5,856 nt of DNA from Candidatus Auribacterota bacterium. GTDB taxonomy: Bacteria; Auribacterota; Tritonobacteria; UBA1439. Numbering within the stretch: position 1 is the first letter of the stretch; each line of letters opens with the position of its first letter. The notes below the pieces were generated by a model. It was not told the origin of the DNA and did no database searches. It was given only the letters and a program-made list of their open reading frames with translations. The translations under genes and the position numbers were made by a program. The stretch spans positions 1 to 5,856 of the forward strand of contig JAPLCY010000304.1 in NCBI GenBank assembly GCA_026391995.1, in the 5' to 3' direction. Below are positions 4,482-5,856 of this stretch, one piece after another.

Positions 4482-5339
4482 ATGCGTACCAGCACACGAT
4501 CAGCCGCGCGCCCCGCGAGCGCCTCTGTCATAGAGGGACTTGCGGACCGTGCGAGGGCAATACGCTGTAGCATCGTCAAGATGATCTCGAGGGCGGGCTC
4601 GGGGCACCCTGGCGGCTCGCTCTCCGTCACCGATCTGCTTGTGGCGCTTTACTTCGCGCGCCTCAGCCACCGCCCAAAGGAGCCTCGATGGCCGGACCGG
4701 GACAGGGTGGTCCTCTCCAAGGGACACGCCGCCCCGGCCCTTTATGCGACCCTCGCCGAGTGCGGCTACTTTCCCAAGGGCGAGCTCCTAAAATTGCGGA
4801 AGATGGGCGCGCTTCTCCAGGGACACCCCGACACGACGCGGACCCCCGGCGTGGAGGCCTCCACCGGATCGCTGGGGCAGGGGATATCCGTGGCGGTGGG
4901 CATCGCGCTGGCCGGTATCCTCGATAAGAAAGAGTACCGCGTGTACGCCTTCTGTGGCGACGGCGAGCTCCAGGAGGGGGAGGTGTGGGAGGCGGCGATG
5001 GCCGGCGCGCACTATCACCTCGACAATCTCACCGTGGTGGTGGACAACAATGGTTTTCAGGTCGATGGGCGGATCCAGGATATCATGAACCCGGAGCCGA
5101 TCGCGGCGAAGTGGGAAGCGTTCGGGTGGGCGGTGCGGGAGATCAACGGCCACGATTTCGGGGAGATCATCGCCGCGTACGACTGGGCCGCGGCGGTGAA
5201 GGGGAAGCCGAGCGCCATCGTCGCACGCACGGTGAAGGGGCGGGGCGTCTCGTTCATGGAAGGAAAGCCCCAGTGGCATGGCGTGGCCCCCTCCTCCGAG
5301 GAGGCGGCCAAGGCGCTCCTGGAGCTGGGAGAGGGATGA
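4482..5339 (+). CDS. tkt: Transketolase, N-terminal (thiamine diphosphate-binding) subunit
   Basis: Transketolase moves two-carbon ketol units between sugar phosphates in the non-oxidative pentose phosphate pathway, in the cytoplasm. This 285-residue subunit carries the pyrophosphate-binding half: AGSGHPGGSLS at 38-48 (H42), LSKGHAAPALY at 78-88 (H82), STGSLGQG at 127-134, and the ThDP/Mg motif GDGELQEGE (159-167) ending with DNNGFQ at 188-193 (N189, N190), then a late KGRGVSFMEG before W-H-G. Length matches the free N-terminal subunit of split transketolases. An in-frame stop at 4452-4454 leaves ATG 4482 as the only plausible ATG ahead of the conserved region; the first 15 or so residues (R/S/A-rich) are atypical and no good Shine-Dalgarno precedes it. 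The C-terminal subunit follows after 3 bp. Expression probably depends on the promoter at 4334-4362. Confidence 0.95.
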   Translation: MRTSTRSAARPASASVIEGLADRARAIRCSIVKMISRAGSGHPGGSLSVTDLLVALYFARLSHRPKEPRWPDRDRVVLSKGHAAPALYATLAECGYFPKGELLKLRKMGALLQGHPDTTRTPGVEASTGSLGQGISVAVGIALAGILDKKEYRVYAFCGDGELQEGEVWEAAMAGAHYHLDNLTVVVDNNGFQVDGRIQDIMNPEPIAAKWEAFGWAVREINGHDFGEIIAAYDWAAAVKGKPSAIVARTVKGRGVSFMEGKPQWHGVAPSSEEAAKALLELGEG

Positions 5340-5342
5340 TCC

Positions 5343-5856
5343 ATGGTTGACCGGGCAACGAGGGACGGTTACGGCGAGGCGCTGGTCGAGCTGGGCGCCG
5401 GGGACAGGAATGTGGTGGTCCTGGACGCCGACCTTTCCGAATCAACCCGCTCATCGATGTTCGCGCGCGCTTTCCCGGAGCGGTTTTTCAACGCGGGGAT
5501 CGCCGAGCAGAACATGGTGAACATGGCGGTGGGGCTGGCGCTCTCCGGCAAAACCGTGTTCGCCTCCACCTTCGCGGTGTTTGCGAGCGGGCGCTGCTGG
5601 GAACAGCTCCGGAATTCGGTGGCGGCCATGCGCGCGAACGTCAAGATCGTCGCGAGCCACGGCGGGCTCACCGTCGGGGCGGACGGCCTTTCCCATCAGG
5701 CGACAGAAGACATCGCCATTATCCGGGCCATACCGAACTTCACCGTGATCGTCCCTTGCGACTGGCTTGAGGCGAAGAAGGCGACGCTCGCCGCCGCGCG
5801 GGTCAAGGGGCCGGTCTATATCAGGACGAGTAGGCCCAGGGCTCCGCAGCTGACCG
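5343..5856 (+). CDS. tkt: Transketolase, C-terminal (pyrimidine-binding) subunit, partial at window end
   Basis: Translation from ATG 5343 is open to the window edge for 171 codons, of about 310 expected. It is preceded by a GAGAGGGA purine tract overlapping the end of the N-terminal gene, and only three bases separate TGA (5337-5339) from the ATG. It begins MVDRATRDGYGEAL, continues through VVVLDADLSEST (24-35), and carries FNAGIAEQNM at 49-58, with E55 the expected glutamate that activates the ThDP aminopyrimidine. ASTFAVFASGR (74-84) and the HGGLTVGADGLSHQ segment at 106-119 follow, then IRAIPNFTVIVPCD and a GPVYIRTSR strand. The C-terminal transketolase domain lies beyond the window. The clean stop, ribosome-binding site and start show a natural two-gene enzyme, as in archaea and many bacterial phyla, not a frameshifted single gene. 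Confidence 0.95.
   Translation, partial: MVDRATRDGYGEALVELGAGDRNVVVLDADLSESTRSSMFARAFPERFFNAGIAEQNMVNMAVGLALSGKTVFASTFAVFASGRCWEQLRNSVAAMRANVKIVASHGGLTVGADGLSHQATEDIAIIRAIPNFTVIVPCDWLEAKKATLAAARVKGPVYIRTSRPRAPQLT

Noticed and set aside
4334..4570. 78-codon ORF through the transketolase leader
   Set aside because: It starts inside the -35 box before the predicted transcription start and has no coding character.
4788..5279. 163-codon minus-strand ORF antisense to the transketolase N-terminal gene
   Set aside because: It is Arg/His/Leu-rich without domains and lies opposite a strongly conserved enzyme gene.
5337..5345. Frameshift splitting a single transketolase gene
   Set aside because: The break falls at the known boundary between N- and C-terminal subunits, with a clean stop, a purine-rich ribosome-binding site and a new ATG; this is the natural split form.

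Overview
The window is a GC-rich bacterial segment. It shows an envelope-type lipobox, sigma70-like promoters and dispersed inverted repeats in the gaps between genes. A split (two-gene) transketolase, a DUF4416 protein, a tiny lipoprotein ending in an IPW-x-RP-x-x-W motif and palindromic intergenic repeats together suggest an uncultivated Gram-negative-type lineage, perhaps near Omnitrophota or the PVC group, or a deltaproteobacterium-like one. That placement is inference from gene content only.

Left part (1-1672, minus strand): the 3' portion of a surface-polysaccharide locus. A Wzx-like flippase (125-1672) is followed, with an ATGA stop/start overlap, by the first 42 codons of what looks like a class I SAM-dependent methyltransferase that runs off the window (1-128).

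Centre-left (1673-3205): a 181-bp divergent intergenic region, then a plus-strand pair. The first gene is a 53-codon lipoprotein (1854-2015) and the second a family-10-like glycosyl hydrolase (GHL10/DUF187, 2051-3205). Both probably act outside the cytoplasm.

Centre (3206-4288): a composite inverted-repeat element (3235-3323) with a 38-bp perfect palindrome at its core. It is followed by a candidate short upstream ORF, a single-pass membrane protein whose 3' reading frame looks damaged (3429 to about 3710), and a DUF4416 gene (3716-4276). The last eight codons of the DUF4416 gene come from a second C-rich/G-rich inverted repeat (4250-4288).

Right part (4289-5856): a strong promoter with three copies of an AARGCGAT motif around it, a structured leader, and then the N-terminal (4482-5339) and C-terminal (5343 to window end) transketolase subunits in tight tandem. 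These two subunits form one enzyme of the non-oxidative pentose phosphate pathway.

No RNA gene, CRISPR array, transposase gene or defence system is visible. The most unusual material is the intergenic repeats and their intrusion into coding sequence, the apparent frame break at about 3710, and the regulatory architecture upstream of the transketolase genes.
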